Below are positions 24,734 through 48,847 of a DNA stretch of 64,000 nucleotides, in pieces. Position 1 is the stretch's first letter. The number at the start of each line of letters is the position of its first letter. Made by a program: the position numbers and the translations under genes. Source of the DNA: Streptomyces sp. NBC_01314 (GTDB lineage Bacteria > Actinomycetota > Actinomycetes > Streptomycetales > Streptomycetaceae); NCBI RefSeq assembly GCF_041435215.1, contig NZ_CP108394.1:9548001-9612000 (forward strand). The letters are read 5' to 3'. The notes under the pieces were generated by a model. It did no database searches. It was not told the origin of the DNA and was given only the letters and a program-made list of their open reading frames with translations.

Positions 24734-25692
24734 CACGCGGCCTCTCGCCGGGCGCGGCCGGTCAGGCCGAGGAACACGTCGTCGAGCGTGCAGCGGCTGA
24801 GCCCGATCTCCAGTACGTCGACCTCCTCGTCCTCCAGCGCGGTGAGAGCGCGGCCCAGCGCGGCGCGGCCGTCGGCGGCGGCGGCCTCCACGCGCCGGGC
24901 GGTGCGGTCCACCGTCGGTGTCACGCCGGTGGCCCGCGCGGCGGCACGCGCCGCCGCGTCGAGCTGGTGGTCCTCGGCGACACACACGACGAGCCGGTTT
25001 CCCGCGGCTGCCTTCAGTTCGTCGCTGGTGCCCTCCGCCACCACCCTGCCCCGGTCGATCACGGTGATCCGGTCGGCGAGACGGTCCGCCTCCTCCAGGT
25101 ACTGGGTCGTCAGCAGGATCGTGGTGCCGCCGGCGACCAGTTCACCGACCGCCTCCCAGGTGTCGAACCTGCTCTCGGGGTCGAGGCCGGTGGTGGGCTC
25201 GTCCAGGAGGACCAGGGGAGGGGAGCTGACGAGGGCGGCGGCCAGATCCAGCCGTCGGCGCATACCGCCCGAGTAGGTGCCGGCAGGGCGCCCCGCGACG
25301 TCGGTGAGCCGGAACCGGGACAACAGGTCGTCGGCGACGCGGCGGGCCGCAGAGCGGCCCAGGCCACGCAGTTTAGCGATCAGATAAAGATTCTCGAAGC
25401 CGGTCAGCAGGCTGTCGACCGTCGAGTACTGACCGGCCATTCCGATTGTGGAGCGTACCTTTTCCGGTTCAGCCGCCACGTCCCAGCCGTTCACGAAAGC
25501 GCGGCCGGAGTCCGGCTTGAGGAGCGTCGTCAGAATCTTTACCAGAGTGGTTTTACCGGCTCCATTCGGGCCCAGGAGGCCCATGACCTCACCTGCGTTC
25601 ACCTCCAGGTCGACGCCGCTTAACGCGGGGTTCTCCTGAAAGTTCTTGTGCAGGCCATGTAGGACGATGGCCGACGTCGTGGGGGTATGCAC
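24733..25692 (-). CDS. ABC transporter ATPase, DrrA-like
   Basis: 319 residues. Walker A GPNGAGKTT (residues about 41-49), Q-loop in GMAGQYSTVDSLLTG, signature YSGGMRRRLDLAAAL, Walker B LVLLDEPTTGLDP and H-loop replaced by the Gln in LLTTQYLEEADRL, as is typical of the daunorubicin-resistance (DrrA) group. The C-terminal ~90 residues form the DrrA-specific extension (CTLDDVFLGLTG). First gene of the leftward operon, starting GTG at 25692. A TAGGAT -10-like box lies on this strand at 25741-25736. Probable role: ATP-driven export of the cluster product. Confidence 0.9.
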   Translation of the reverse strand: MHTPTTSAIVLHGLHKNFQENPALSGVDLEVNAGEVMGLLGPNGAGKTTLVKILTTLLKPDSGRAFVNGWDVAAEPEKVRSTIGMAGQYSTVDSLLTGFENLYLIAKLRGLGRSAARRVADDLLSRFRLTDVAGRPAGTYSGGMRRRLDLAAALVSSPPLVLLDEPTTGLDPESRFDTWEAVGELVAGGTTILLTTQYLEEADRLADRITVIDRGRVVAEGTSDELKAAAGNRLVVCVAEDHQLDAAARAAARATGVTPTVDRTARRVEAAAADGRAALGRALTALEDEEVDVLEIGLSRCTLDDVFLGLTGRARREAA

Positions 25693-25832
25693 AGATCCGT
25701 TGTACGCCAGGGCGGCGCCCTCGGTCGATCACGGAATCCTAAAGGTTCTTTGTGCGTTCGATGGTGTTACTTGAAGCTTGCTTGAGCCTTTTACTACCGG
25801 ACCGAGAACCATGATCACGTACGGTTCCTGTC
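25693..25832. promoter_or_regulatory. Divergent promoter region of the lipopeptide cluster
   Basis: 140 bases between divergent GTG starts at 25692 (-) and 25833 (+). Leftward, TAGGAT occupies 25741-25736. Rightward, TACGGT at 25820-25825 is 7 bases before the FAAL GTG, which has no ribosome site, so a leaderless message is possible. No good -35 is seen for either. The region is AT-richer than its surroundings and contains TTGAAGC and TTGAGCC as a spaced direct repeat, a candidate activator site. Confidence 0.45.
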
Positions 25833-27587
25833 GTGCGAGAATTATTCACGACGCTGAGGAAACAGGCAGCGCGTAAACCGCAGCAGCCTGCCGTGACTTT
25901 CGTCTCGGAATTCGGTGAAATCAGATGTACGGTGCGCGACCGCGCGGAACTGGATCTGCATTCCAGGCGCATTGCCTCCTGGCTCCAGGAGCGATTCTCC
26001 GCAGGGGACCGAGCGCTGCTCCTCCACTCCCCGGGAATCGAATTCACCACCGCCTTCTCGGCCTGTGTCTACGCCGGCGTCATCGCCGTGCCCGCCCCGC
26101 TGCCGGGCCGCTACCGGCACGAGCGCCGCAGGCTCGCCGCCATCGCTCGCGACGCGGGGGTGAGCGTCATCCTGACCCAGCGGAGCGATCTGCCGGACGT
26201 GGAGAAGTGGGTGGCCGAGGAGGGTGTCGTCGGGGTGGTCTGCCACCCGACCGACACCGGTGAAGGCGACCCGGATGCCTGGGCCGCTCCCCGGGTGGCG
26301 CCCGAAACGCCGGCGCTGCTCCAGTACACGTCGGGATCGACCGGCGATCCCAAAGGCGTCATCGTCACCCACGGAAACCTGGCCGCCAACGTTGAGCGGA
26401 TGGTGGCCGCGTTCGGGAACGACAGCGACACCACGTACGGCGGCTGGATCCCCCTGTACCACGACATGGGGCTGATCGGCCTGATGCTGCCCGGCCTCCT
26501 GTCCGGCGGCGGATACGTCCAGATGGACCCCATGTCCTTCCTGCGCCGCCCGTACCACTGGCTGCGGATGCTGGACGCCTGCGACGTCGGATTCACCGCC
26601 GCGCCCGACTTCGGCTACGAGTTGTGCGTCCGGCGGGTCACCGACGAGCAGCTCGCCACGCTCGATCTGTCCCGCGTCAAGGCCGCCGACGGCTCGGAAC
26701 CGGTCCGAGCCGACGTGGTCGCCGCTTTCACCGAGAGGTTTGCCGCCGCAGGACTGCGGGCCGACGCGCTCATCCCCGTGTACGGCCTGGCGGAGGCGAC
26801 CCTGATGGCGTCCGGCACGATCGGGCGGCCGCCCCTGCGCACCACCGTCGACGCCTCGGCGCTGGAGAACCGTGTGCTGCGGCCGGTCGGCGGCACGGAA
26901 CCGTCCCGCGTGCTCGTCGGATGCGGGGCACCGACCGGTTCCGACGTGCTGATCGTCGATCCCGACACCGGGGACGCACTGCCCGACGGCCGCGTCGGCG
27001 AGATCTGGCTCAGCGGCCCCTGCGTCACCGCGGGTTACTGGGAGAACGAGGGCGCCACCGACACCACGTTCCGGGCGTACACCGGCGACGGACACGGTCC
27101 GTTCCTGCGCACGGGCGATCTCGGCGGCCTGCTCGATGGTGACGTCTACATCACCGGCCGCCGCAAGGACGTCCTCGTCCTGCACGGACGCAATCTGCAC
27201 CCCGCCGACATCGAGTACGAACTGCGTTCCCAGCACGAGGAGTTGGAGGGTCTGCACGGGGCCGTCTTCATGGTCGGGGACGACGACGGCGTGGACACCG
27301 CTCCCGCGATCGTCGCCGTGCACGAGATCCGTGCCCACTGGGGCGCCGAACGGCTGAGCCTGATCGGCGTCGACATGAAGCAGACCATCGCGCGGGAGTT
27401 CGGTGTGCCGGTCGCGGCGGTCGCCCTGGTACGGCCCGGCGGCGTCCGGCGGACCACGAGCGGCAAGGTGCAGCGCTCGGCGATGCGCGCCCTCTACCTC
27501 GCCGGAGAACTGGACACCCTGCACCTCGGCGAGGACCGGTTGCTCACCGCGGCCCTGGCCGAACACCGGCGGGTGACCGCACGATGA
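25833..27587 (+). CDS. Fatty acyl-AMP ligase (FAAL) for lipid initiation
   Basis: 584 residues. Adenylate-forming core: LLQYTSGSTGDPKGVIVTHGNLA (residues about 160-182), WIPLYHDMGLIGLMLPGLLSGG, a motif typical of FAALs, VYGLAEATLMASG, and the late FLRTGDLGGLLDGDVYITGRRKDVLVLHGRNLHP. The HDMGLIG and GRNLHPADIE segments separate FAALs from acyl-CoA ligases and from NRPS A domains. FAALs activate a fatty acid as acyl-AMP and load it on a carrier protein instead of CoA. There is no fused carrier domain, so the ACP at 31192 is the likely acceptor. It overlaps the next gene by 4 bases and opens the rightward operon. Confidence 0.9.
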   Translation: MRELFTTLRKQAARKPQQPAVTFVSEFGEIRCTVRDRAELDLHSRRIASWLQERFSAGDRALLLHSPGIEFTTAFSACVYAGVIAVPAPLPGRYRHERRRLAAIARDAGVSVILTQRSDLPDVEKWVAEEGVVGVVCHPTDTGEGDPDAWAAPRVAPETPALLQYTSGSTGDPKGVIVTHGNLAANVERMVAAFGNDSDTTYGGWIPLYHDMGLIGLMLPGLLSGGGYVQMDPMSFLRRPYHWLRMLDACDVGFTAAPDFGYELCVRRVTDEQLATLDLSRVKAADGSEPVRADVVAAFTERFAAAGLRADALIPVYGLAEATLMASGTIGRPPLRTTVDASALENRVLRPVGGTEPSRVLVGCGAPTGSDVLIVDPDTGDALPDGRVGEIWLSGPCVTAGYWENEGATDTTFRAYTGDGHGPFLRTGDLGGLLDGDVYITGRRKDVLVLHGRNLHPADIEYELRSQHEELEGLHGAVFMVGDDDGVDTAPAIVAVHEIRAHWGAERLSLIGVDMKQTIAREFGVPVAAVALVRPGGVRRTTSGKVQRSAMRALYLAGELDTLHLGEDRLLTAALAEHRRVTAR

Positions 27588-29305
27588 CCACCACGGCCGG
27601 TCTGGAGACCCTGCTCGCCGCCCACGAGAGCGACGCCTTCTCGCCCGACGTGCTCGCCGAGCTCGACGACCGTGAGGAGTTCCCCGACGGCGCGGTCCGC
27701 CTTCTCGACGACGCGGGGATGCCCGCCCACTACGTCCTGTCCCCGGACGGCGACTTCAGCGAGACGGTACGGCTGCTGCGCGCGGTCGCCCGCCGTGATC
27801 TGACCGTGGCCATCGCGCACGGCAAGACATTCCTGGGGTCGGCCCCGGTGTGGGTGGCCGGCACCCCGGATCAGGCCGCCCGGCTCGCCGAGCGGGTACG
27901 CGGGGGCGAGGCCGTCTGCTGGGGGCTGACCGAGCGTGACCACGGCGCCGACCTGCTCGCGAGCGAGTTCGCGGCGGTGGCCGAGCCGGGCGCGGGCGCA
28001 GAAACAGCGGCGGGCGCGGGCCCAGAGGCAGAGGCAGAGGCAGGCACAGAAGCCGGCGGCTGGCGGCTGACCGGCGAGAAGTGGCTCATCAACAACGCCA
28101 CCCGCTCCACCCTCGCCTGCGTCCTGGCCCGCACCGACCCGGCGGGCGGCGGACGCGGCTTCAGCCTCTTCCTCGTGGACAAGCACCGGCTGCCCGAGGG
28201 CGCCTGGCGGAACCTGCCGAAAATCCGTACGCACGGCATCCGCGGCGCCGACATCAGCGGCTTCGCCCTCGACGGCGCCCCGGTGCCCGCCGACGCCCTC
28301 GTCGGCGAAGAGGGCGACGGAATCGCCGTGGTCCTCAAGACGCTCCAGCTCACCCGCATCGCCTGCACGGCGCTCTCCCTCGGCGCCGCCGACCACGCCC
28401 TGCGGCTGGCCCGCGACTTCGTCACCGGACGCGAGCTGTACGGCCGCCGCCTCGCCGACGTCCCGCACGTACGGCGCATCCTCGGCCGGGCGGCCGCCGC
28501 CGCACTGACCGCGGAGGCGGTGAGCGCGCTCTCCGCCCGCTCGGTGCACACCCTGCCCGGGGAACTGAGCGCGATCTCGGCGATCACCAAGGCGTACGTC
28601 CCGACGCTGACCCAGGAGACGCTCGGCTCGCTCGGCGAACTCCTGGGCGTACGCGGCTTTCTCACCTCGCCGCCCGGCGGCGGCTTCGCCAAACTGGAAC
28701 GCGACCACCGCATCTGCGCGATCTTCGACGGCAGCACGGTCGTCAACCGCGCCGCAGTTCTCCACCAGATGCCGCGTCTGGCCCGTCAGCTGGGCCGCCG
28801 CCGGGCCGACGTCGAAGGCCTGCGGGCCGCCGCCGACCTCACCGCTCCCCTGCCCCCGTTCGACCGCGACCGGCTGACGCTGCTGTCCGTCACGGGATGC
28901 AGCGCCGTGCAGACGCTGCCGGACACGGCGGCGCGCATGGAGGAGCAGGGGCCACCGGAGGCGGGCCCGCTCATCGCCCGGCTGCTCGCCGAACTCGCCC
29001 GGCTGGAAGCGGAGTCGGCGGACTTCGTGCCGTCGGCGGGTGGACTGCCCAGCACCGCCTTCGACCTCGCCGAGCGCTACGAACGCGCCTACGCCGCTGC
29101 CGCCTGCCTGCTGCTGTGGCTGGAGAACCCTCCGCTGCGCACGGGACGGCTCGGCACGGACGGCCTGTGGCTGCGGGCCTGCCTGACCTCCCTGCTCGGC
29201 ACCTCCCTCCTCGGCGAGGACGACAGCGACGTGTTCGGCGCCCTGGCCGACGTCGTACTCGGCACGCCCGCACAGGAATTCACCTTGTGGGGAGGCGCGG
29301 TATGA
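27584..29305 (+). CDS. Acyl-CoA dehydrogenase-like protein 1 (lipid tail desaturation)
   Basis: 573 residues, longer than the usual ~390 because of extra N- and C-terminal helices. The FAD/acyl segments are visible: CWGLTERDHGADL, LTGEKWLINNATRS, VLARTDPAGGGRGFSLFLVD, and the helical LQLTRIACTALSLGAADHALRLARDF. The position of the catalytic base in ordinary enzymes (EGT) reads IFDGSTVVNR, so Asp382 stands where Glu is usual. A low-complexity Ala/Glu run (about residues 133-155) interrupts the middle domain. It would introduce a double bond into the ACP-bound acyl chain, as proposed for dehydrogenase pairs in ramoplanin- and enduracidin-type lipopeptide clusters. Overlaps both neighbours by 4 bases. 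Confidence 0.82.
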   Translation: MTTTAGLETLLAAHESDAFSPDVLAELDDREEFPDGAVRLLDDAGMPAHYVLSPDGDFSETVRLLRAVARRDLTVAIAHGKTFLGSAPVWVAGTPDQAARLAERVRGGEAVCWGLTERDHGADLLASEFAAVAEPGAGAETAAGAGPEAEAEAGTEAGGWRLTGEKWLINNATRSTLACVLARTDPAGGGRGFSLFLVDKHRLPEGAWRNLPKIRTHGIRGADISGFALDGAPVPADALVGEEGDGIAVVLKTLQLTRIACTALSLGAADHALRLARDFVTGRELYGRRLADVPHVRRILGRAAAAALTAEAVSALSARSVHTLPGELSAISAITKAYVPTLTQETLGSLGELLGVRGFLTSPPGGGFAKLERDHRICAIFDGSTVVNRAAVLHQMPRLARQLGRRRADVEGLRAAADLTAPLPPFDRDRLTLLSVTGCSAVQTLPDTAARMEEQGPPEAGPLIARLLAELARLEAESADFVPSAGGLPSTAFDLAERYERAYAAAACLLLWLENPPLRTGRLGTDGLWLRACLTSLLGTSLLGEDDSDVFGALADVVLGTPAQEFTLWGGAV

Positions 29306-31011
29306 GCACCGTGACCGGCCTCGCACCCAAGCGCGCCGACGAACTGGAGCAGCTGCTCGGCAGCCTCTCCGACCCGGCCAACCCCACCGGCACCGCCGCC
29401 GTTCTCGCCGCGGACGAGCGCGCGGAGATGCTCGTCGCCGGAGAGTCGCTGCTGCACTCCTACGGGCTGAACGCCGAGTTCGTACCACCCGGGCTGGGCG
29501 GCCGTCTGGAGCGGGCCGACCACCTCGCCGAGGTCATGCGCGCGCTCTACCGCCGCGACCCCGCGCTCGGCCTCGGCTACGGCGCCGGCTCGCTCATCGC
29601 CGGAGTCACGCTGTGGACCGCCGGCGACGCACGGCAGACCGAGCACGCCGCCCGTCTGCTCCTGGACGGCCGGCGCATCGCCATCGCCTTCCACGAACTG
29701 GCCCACGGCAACGACATGGCGGGCACGGAGTTCGCCGCCACCGCCGCACCCGACGGCCTGCGCCTGAGCGGCCGCAAGGAGGTCGTCACCAACATCGGGC
29801 GCGCCGACGCCATGGTCGTCCTCGCCCGCACCGATCCCCGGCCCGGTCCGCGCAGCCACTCCCTGGTCCTCGTCGACCGCGCGAGCACCGACCCCGCACG
29901 CCTGACCGACCTGCCGCGCTTCCGTACCGTCGGCATGCGGGGAGTACAGCTCGGCGGCCTGCGCTTCGACGAACTGCCCGTGCCCGCCTCAGCGGTCCTC
30001 GGGCCGGTCGGCTCCGGCCTGGAGACCGCGCTGAAGGCACTCCAGATCACCCGCACGGTCCTGCCCGCGATGGCCACCGGGATCCTCGACACCGGACTGC
30101 GCGTCACCGTGGACCACCTGACACGGCGTCGGCTGTACGGCGGCCCCGCCACCGCCCTCCCGCACGTCCGCTCGGTGCTGGCCGGCGTCTTCGCCGACCT
30201 GCTGCGTGCCGAGGCGCTGGGCGCGGTCGGCGCCCGTGCGCTGCACCTGGTGCCCGGCGCGGCGAGCGTGTACGCCTCCGCGGTCAAGTTCGAGGTGTCC
30301 CGGCTGCTGCTGGAGGCCATGGACCGGCTCGCGGAGCTCCTCGGCGCCCACTTCTACCTGCGCGAAGGGCCGACCGCGCTGTTCCAGAAGCTGCTGCGCG
30401 ACCTCGCCCCCGTCGGTTTCGGGCACATCGCGCGCGCCGCCTGCCAGACGAGCCTGCTGCCCCAGTTGCCCCTGCTGGCCCGCCGCACCTGGGCCCGCCC
30501 CGGCACCGAGGCGCCGGCCGACGTGTTCGCGCTCGCGGAATCGCTGCCGCCCCTGCGGTACGACCGGCTGGCCCTGCACGCCGCGGGCCGCGACCCTGTC
30601 ATGGGGTCCCTCCACGCCCTCGTCGACGCGTCCTGGGCACCCGAGCACGACGACGTACGGGCGGTGCTCCGCGACGACCACGCCGAACTGGCCGAACTGG
30701 CGGCCGTGTGCGGGCGGTTGTCGCCGGTGGAACTCGGCATCGACGCCCGCCCCGAACACTACGACCTGGTCACCCGGTACGTGCGCCTCCTGTCCCGCAC
30801 CGCCTGTGTGCGGGTATGGCGGCACGCCCGGCCGGAGAGCTTCCTGGCCGACCCCGCCTGGCTGCGGGCGGCCCTGTGCCGCTCGGCGCCGGGCCGGCAC
30901 CGGCCGGGCCCGCTGCCCGCCCAGGTCGAGGACACGCTCTTCGCCGAACTCCTGGACCGCCGGGACACCGGTCGCTCCTTCGGCCTGACCGGGAGACCGC
31001 TCGCCGTGTGA
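29302..31011 (+). CDS. Acyl-CoA dehydrogenase-like protein 2, catalytic acid not conserved
   Basis: 569 residues, paralogous in layout to the preceding protein: AFHELAHGNDMAGTEF, LSGRKEVVTNIGRADAMVVLARTDP, LPRFRTVGMRGVQLGGLRFDEL, LQITRTVLPAMATGILDTGLRV. Where the catalytic EGT would lie, the sequence reads FQKLLRDLAPVGFGHIARAA (about residues 360-380) with no Glu or Asp in register. It may therefore be the structural partner of dehydrogenase 1 in a mixed oligomer, as known for heteromeric FadE pairs of mycobacteria. GGGGAGG precedes the ATG, which overlaps the previous stop. Confidence 0.8.
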   Translation: MSTVTGLAPKRADELEQLLGSLSDPANPTGTAAVLAADERAEMLVAGESLLHSYGLNAEFVPPGLGGRLERADHLAEVMRALYRRDPALGLGYGAGSLIAGVTLWTAGDARQTEHAARLLLDGRRIAIAFHELAHGNDMAGTEFAATAAPDGLRLSGRKEVVTNIGRADAMVVLARTDPRPGPRSHSLVLVDRASTDPARLTDLPRFRTVGMRGVQLGGLRFDELPVPASAVLGPVGSGLETALKALQITRTVLPAMATGILDTGLRVTVDHLTRRRLYGGPATALPHVRSVLAGVFADLLRAEALGAVGARALHLVPGAASVYASAVKFEVSRLLLEAMDRLAELLGAHFYLREGPTALFQKLLRDLAPVGFGHIARAACQTSLLPQLPLLARRTWARPGTEAPADVFALAESLPPLRYDRLALHAAGRDPVMGSLHALVDASWAPEHDDVRAVLRDDHAELAELAAVCGRLSPVELGIDARPEHYDLVTRYVRLLSRTACVRVWRHARPESFLADPAWLRAALCRSAPGRHRPGPLPAQVEDTLFAELLDRRDTGRSFGLTGRPLAV

Positions 31012-31066
31012 GAACCGGGCCGTCGGCCGCCTGAGGGCCGCCGCCCACCATCCGAAAGCCGTATGG

Positions 31067-31110
31067 CGTCGGACCACCGCTCGCCCGTGACGAGCGGAGC
31101 CCGTCCGACG
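31067..31110 (+). other. Nested hairpin between dehydrogenase 2 and the ACP gene
   Basis: Outer arms CGTCGGAC (31067-31074) and GTCCGACG (31103-31110) enclose a second stem, CCGCTCG (31077-31083) with CGAGCGG (31091-31097). It lies in a 180-base gap inside an otherwise tightly packed operon, 81 bases before the ACP start. It could stabilise or partly terminate the message so that early and late genes are expressed at different levels. Confidence 0.55.
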
Positions 31111-31191
31111 TACGTCCGCCGCGCCCCCGACCCCGCGGCCCCGCGCTCCGGCCTCCTTTTCTTCCCCCGCTCAAGAAAGAGAACCCCCCTC

Positions 31192-31476
31192 ATGACCGCT
31201 GGCAACCGAGACGTGCACACCTGGCTGACGGAGCGCGTGGCGACCTACCTGCGCCGTTCGCCCGAGGACATCGACACGTCCGTACCGCTGGCCGACTACG
31301 GCCTGGACTCGCTGACGGCGCTGGCCATCACCGCCGACATCGAGGACGAGTTCGAGGTGACCGTCGACGACGCGCTGACCTGGGACCACCCCACGGTCGA
31401 CGCGCTGGGCGCGGTCCTGTCCGAGCTGGTCGGCGGGCAGCCGGAGGCGGCACGGACGAGCGAGAAGCAGGCCTGA
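31192..31476 (+). CDS. Free-standing acyl carrier protein
   Basis: 94 residues. The phosphopantetheine site is [11 protein letters not shown], with the Ser about residue 42, and the surrounding helices ([47 protein letters not shown]) match carrier proteins paired with FAALs. It would hold the fatty acid from the FAAL during desaturation and present it to the starter condensation domain of the NRPS. The ATG at 31192 follows a purine stretch (AAGAAAGAGAA). The stop is 2 bases before the NRPS start. Confidence 0.9.
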   Translation: MTAGNRDVHTWLTERVATYLRRSPEDIDTSVPLADYGLDSLTALAITADIEDEFEVTVDDALTWDHPTVDALGAVLSELVGGQPEAARTSEKQA

Positions 31477-31478
31477 CC

Positions 31479-47501
<16,023 letters not shown>

Positions 47502-47507
47502 TCCGCC

Positions 47508-47717
47508 ATGAGCAACCCCTTCGAGAACCCCGACGGCACCTACCGGGTCCTGGCCAACGACGAGGGCCAGCACTCCCTGTGGCCCGACTTCGCCGACGTA
47601 CCCGCCGGCTGGACGACCGTCTTCGGCCCGGACGCCCGCACCGCCTGCCTGGAGTACGTCGAGCGCGAGTGGACCGACCTGCGCCCCAAGAGCCTCGTCG
47701 ACGCCATGGACGCCTGA
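47508..47717 (+). CDS. MbtH-family NRPS chaperone
   Basis: 69 residues with the family signature: [10 protein letters not shown], then [12 protein letters not shown] and [15 protein letters not shown]. MbtH-like proteins bind NRPS adenylation domains and are needed for their solubility or activity. It lies 6 bases after the NRPS stop, so it is translated with it, and probably also serves the free-standing A-T protein. Confidence 0.95.
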   Translation: MSNPFENPDGTYRVLANDEGQHSLWPDFADVPAGWTTVFGPDARTACLEYVEREWTDLRPKSLVDAMDA

Positions 47718-47761
47718 CCGACCCCACGAAGCCACGCGACGCACGGAACGGAAGTGAACAC

Positions 47762-48784
47762 GACGTGATTGGCGTCGAATCGACGACGGCACCGGCGGAG
47801 CCCACGTGGACCGCCGGCCCGGCGGCCGGGAACGGGACGGTGCGCCTCGGCGCCCCCGAACTGGACGCACTGGCCCAGGTGACGAGCGGCCTGCTGGACC
47901 GGGCGGGGGAGCGGGTCGACGACCCGGCCTGGGTGGGCCACGCCCGCCGTGCCTGGGAAGACAGTCCCACCGAAGTGCGGCGCACCGTACGGGAGTTCCG
48001 CAGGAACTCCGGCCCGGACGGCGCCCTTGTCCTGAGGCGGCTGCCCATCGGCGCATCCGACCTGCCGCCGACCCCCATGGTGAGGGGCTCGGTACAGCGC
48101 GTCCCGTCACTGCCCGCGGCGACCCTGCTGCTGTTCGCGGCTGGGCTCGGCGATCCGGCGGCGTTCGCGGCGGAGAAGTCCGGGGCCCTGGTCCAGGACG
48201 TGGTGCCGGTGCCCGGTCAGGAGGAGGTCCAGGGCAACGTCGGCTCGGTCGAGCTCACCTTCCACACCGAGAACGCCTTTCACCCCCATCGACCCGACTA
48301 CGTCATGCTGCTGTGCCTGAGGGCCGACCATGAGGGCCTCGCCGAACTGCGTACCAGCTGCGTACGCCGCGTCCTGCCCCTGTTGACGCCCCGCACCCGG
48401 GCGGCGCTCGGCAGGCCCGAGTACGTCACCGAGGCCCCGCCGTCCTTCGGCCCCGCAGGCGAGGGTACGGCGCACGCCGTGCTCACCGGCGACCCGGACG
48501 ACCCCGACTGGTGCATCGACGAGGCGGCCACCAGGGGCGTGACCCCCGAGGCCCGGGCGGCCCTCGCCGAACTCTCCGAGGTGACCCACCGGACGTACAC
48601 CGCAGTGCGCCTGCGCCCCGGCGACCTCACCGTCGTCGACAACCGCGTCACCCTGCACGGCCGTTCGGCGTTCACCCCGCGCTACGACGGCCAAGACCGC
48701 TGGCTCCAGCGGACGTTCGCGTTCAGCGATCTCCGTCGCTCGCGCGACCACCGCCCTGGTGACGGAACGGTCCTGGTCAAGTGA
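47762..48784 (+). CDS. Fe(II)/2-oxoglutarate-dependent amino acid beta-hydroxylase, AsnO/VioC-like
   Basis: 340 residues, close in length to AsnO. The iron ligands by my count are His168 and Glu170 in TFHTENAFHPHRPDYV and His299 in VTLHGRSAF, with RYDGQDRWLQR supplying the 2-oxoglutarate-binding Arg. The clavaminate-synthase-like family includes AsnO (Asn, daptomycin-type CDA pathway), VioC (Arg) and MppO (enduracididine), all acting on free amino acids at the beta carbon. With two Asn-type A domains in the NRPS, Asn is the likely substrate, giving 3-hydroxyasparagine. The GTG at 47762 follows GGAAGTG; no better ATG is upstream. Confidence 0.85.
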   Translation, partial: DVIGVESTTAPAEPTWTAGPAAGNGTVRLGAPELDALAQVTSGLLDRAGERVDDPAWVGHARRAWEDSPTEVRRTVREFRRNSGPDGALVLRRLPIGASDLPPTPMVRGSVQRVPSLPAATLLLFAAGLGDPAAFAAEKSGALVQDVVPVPGQEEVQGNVGSVELTFHTENAFHPHRPDYVMLLCLRADHEGLAELRTSCVRRVLPLLTPRTRAALGRPEYVTEAPPSFGPAGEGTAHAVLTGDPDDPDWCIDEAATRGVTPEARAALAELSEVTHRTYTAVRLRPGDLTVVDNRVTLHGRSAFTPRYDGQDRWLQRTFAFSDLRRSRDHRPGDGTVLVK

Positions 48785-48847
48785 CCTCGTTCCGCGAGGC
48801 GTTACGACACGGATGAACCGATGAATCGATGAAAGGTACGTGCTGAC

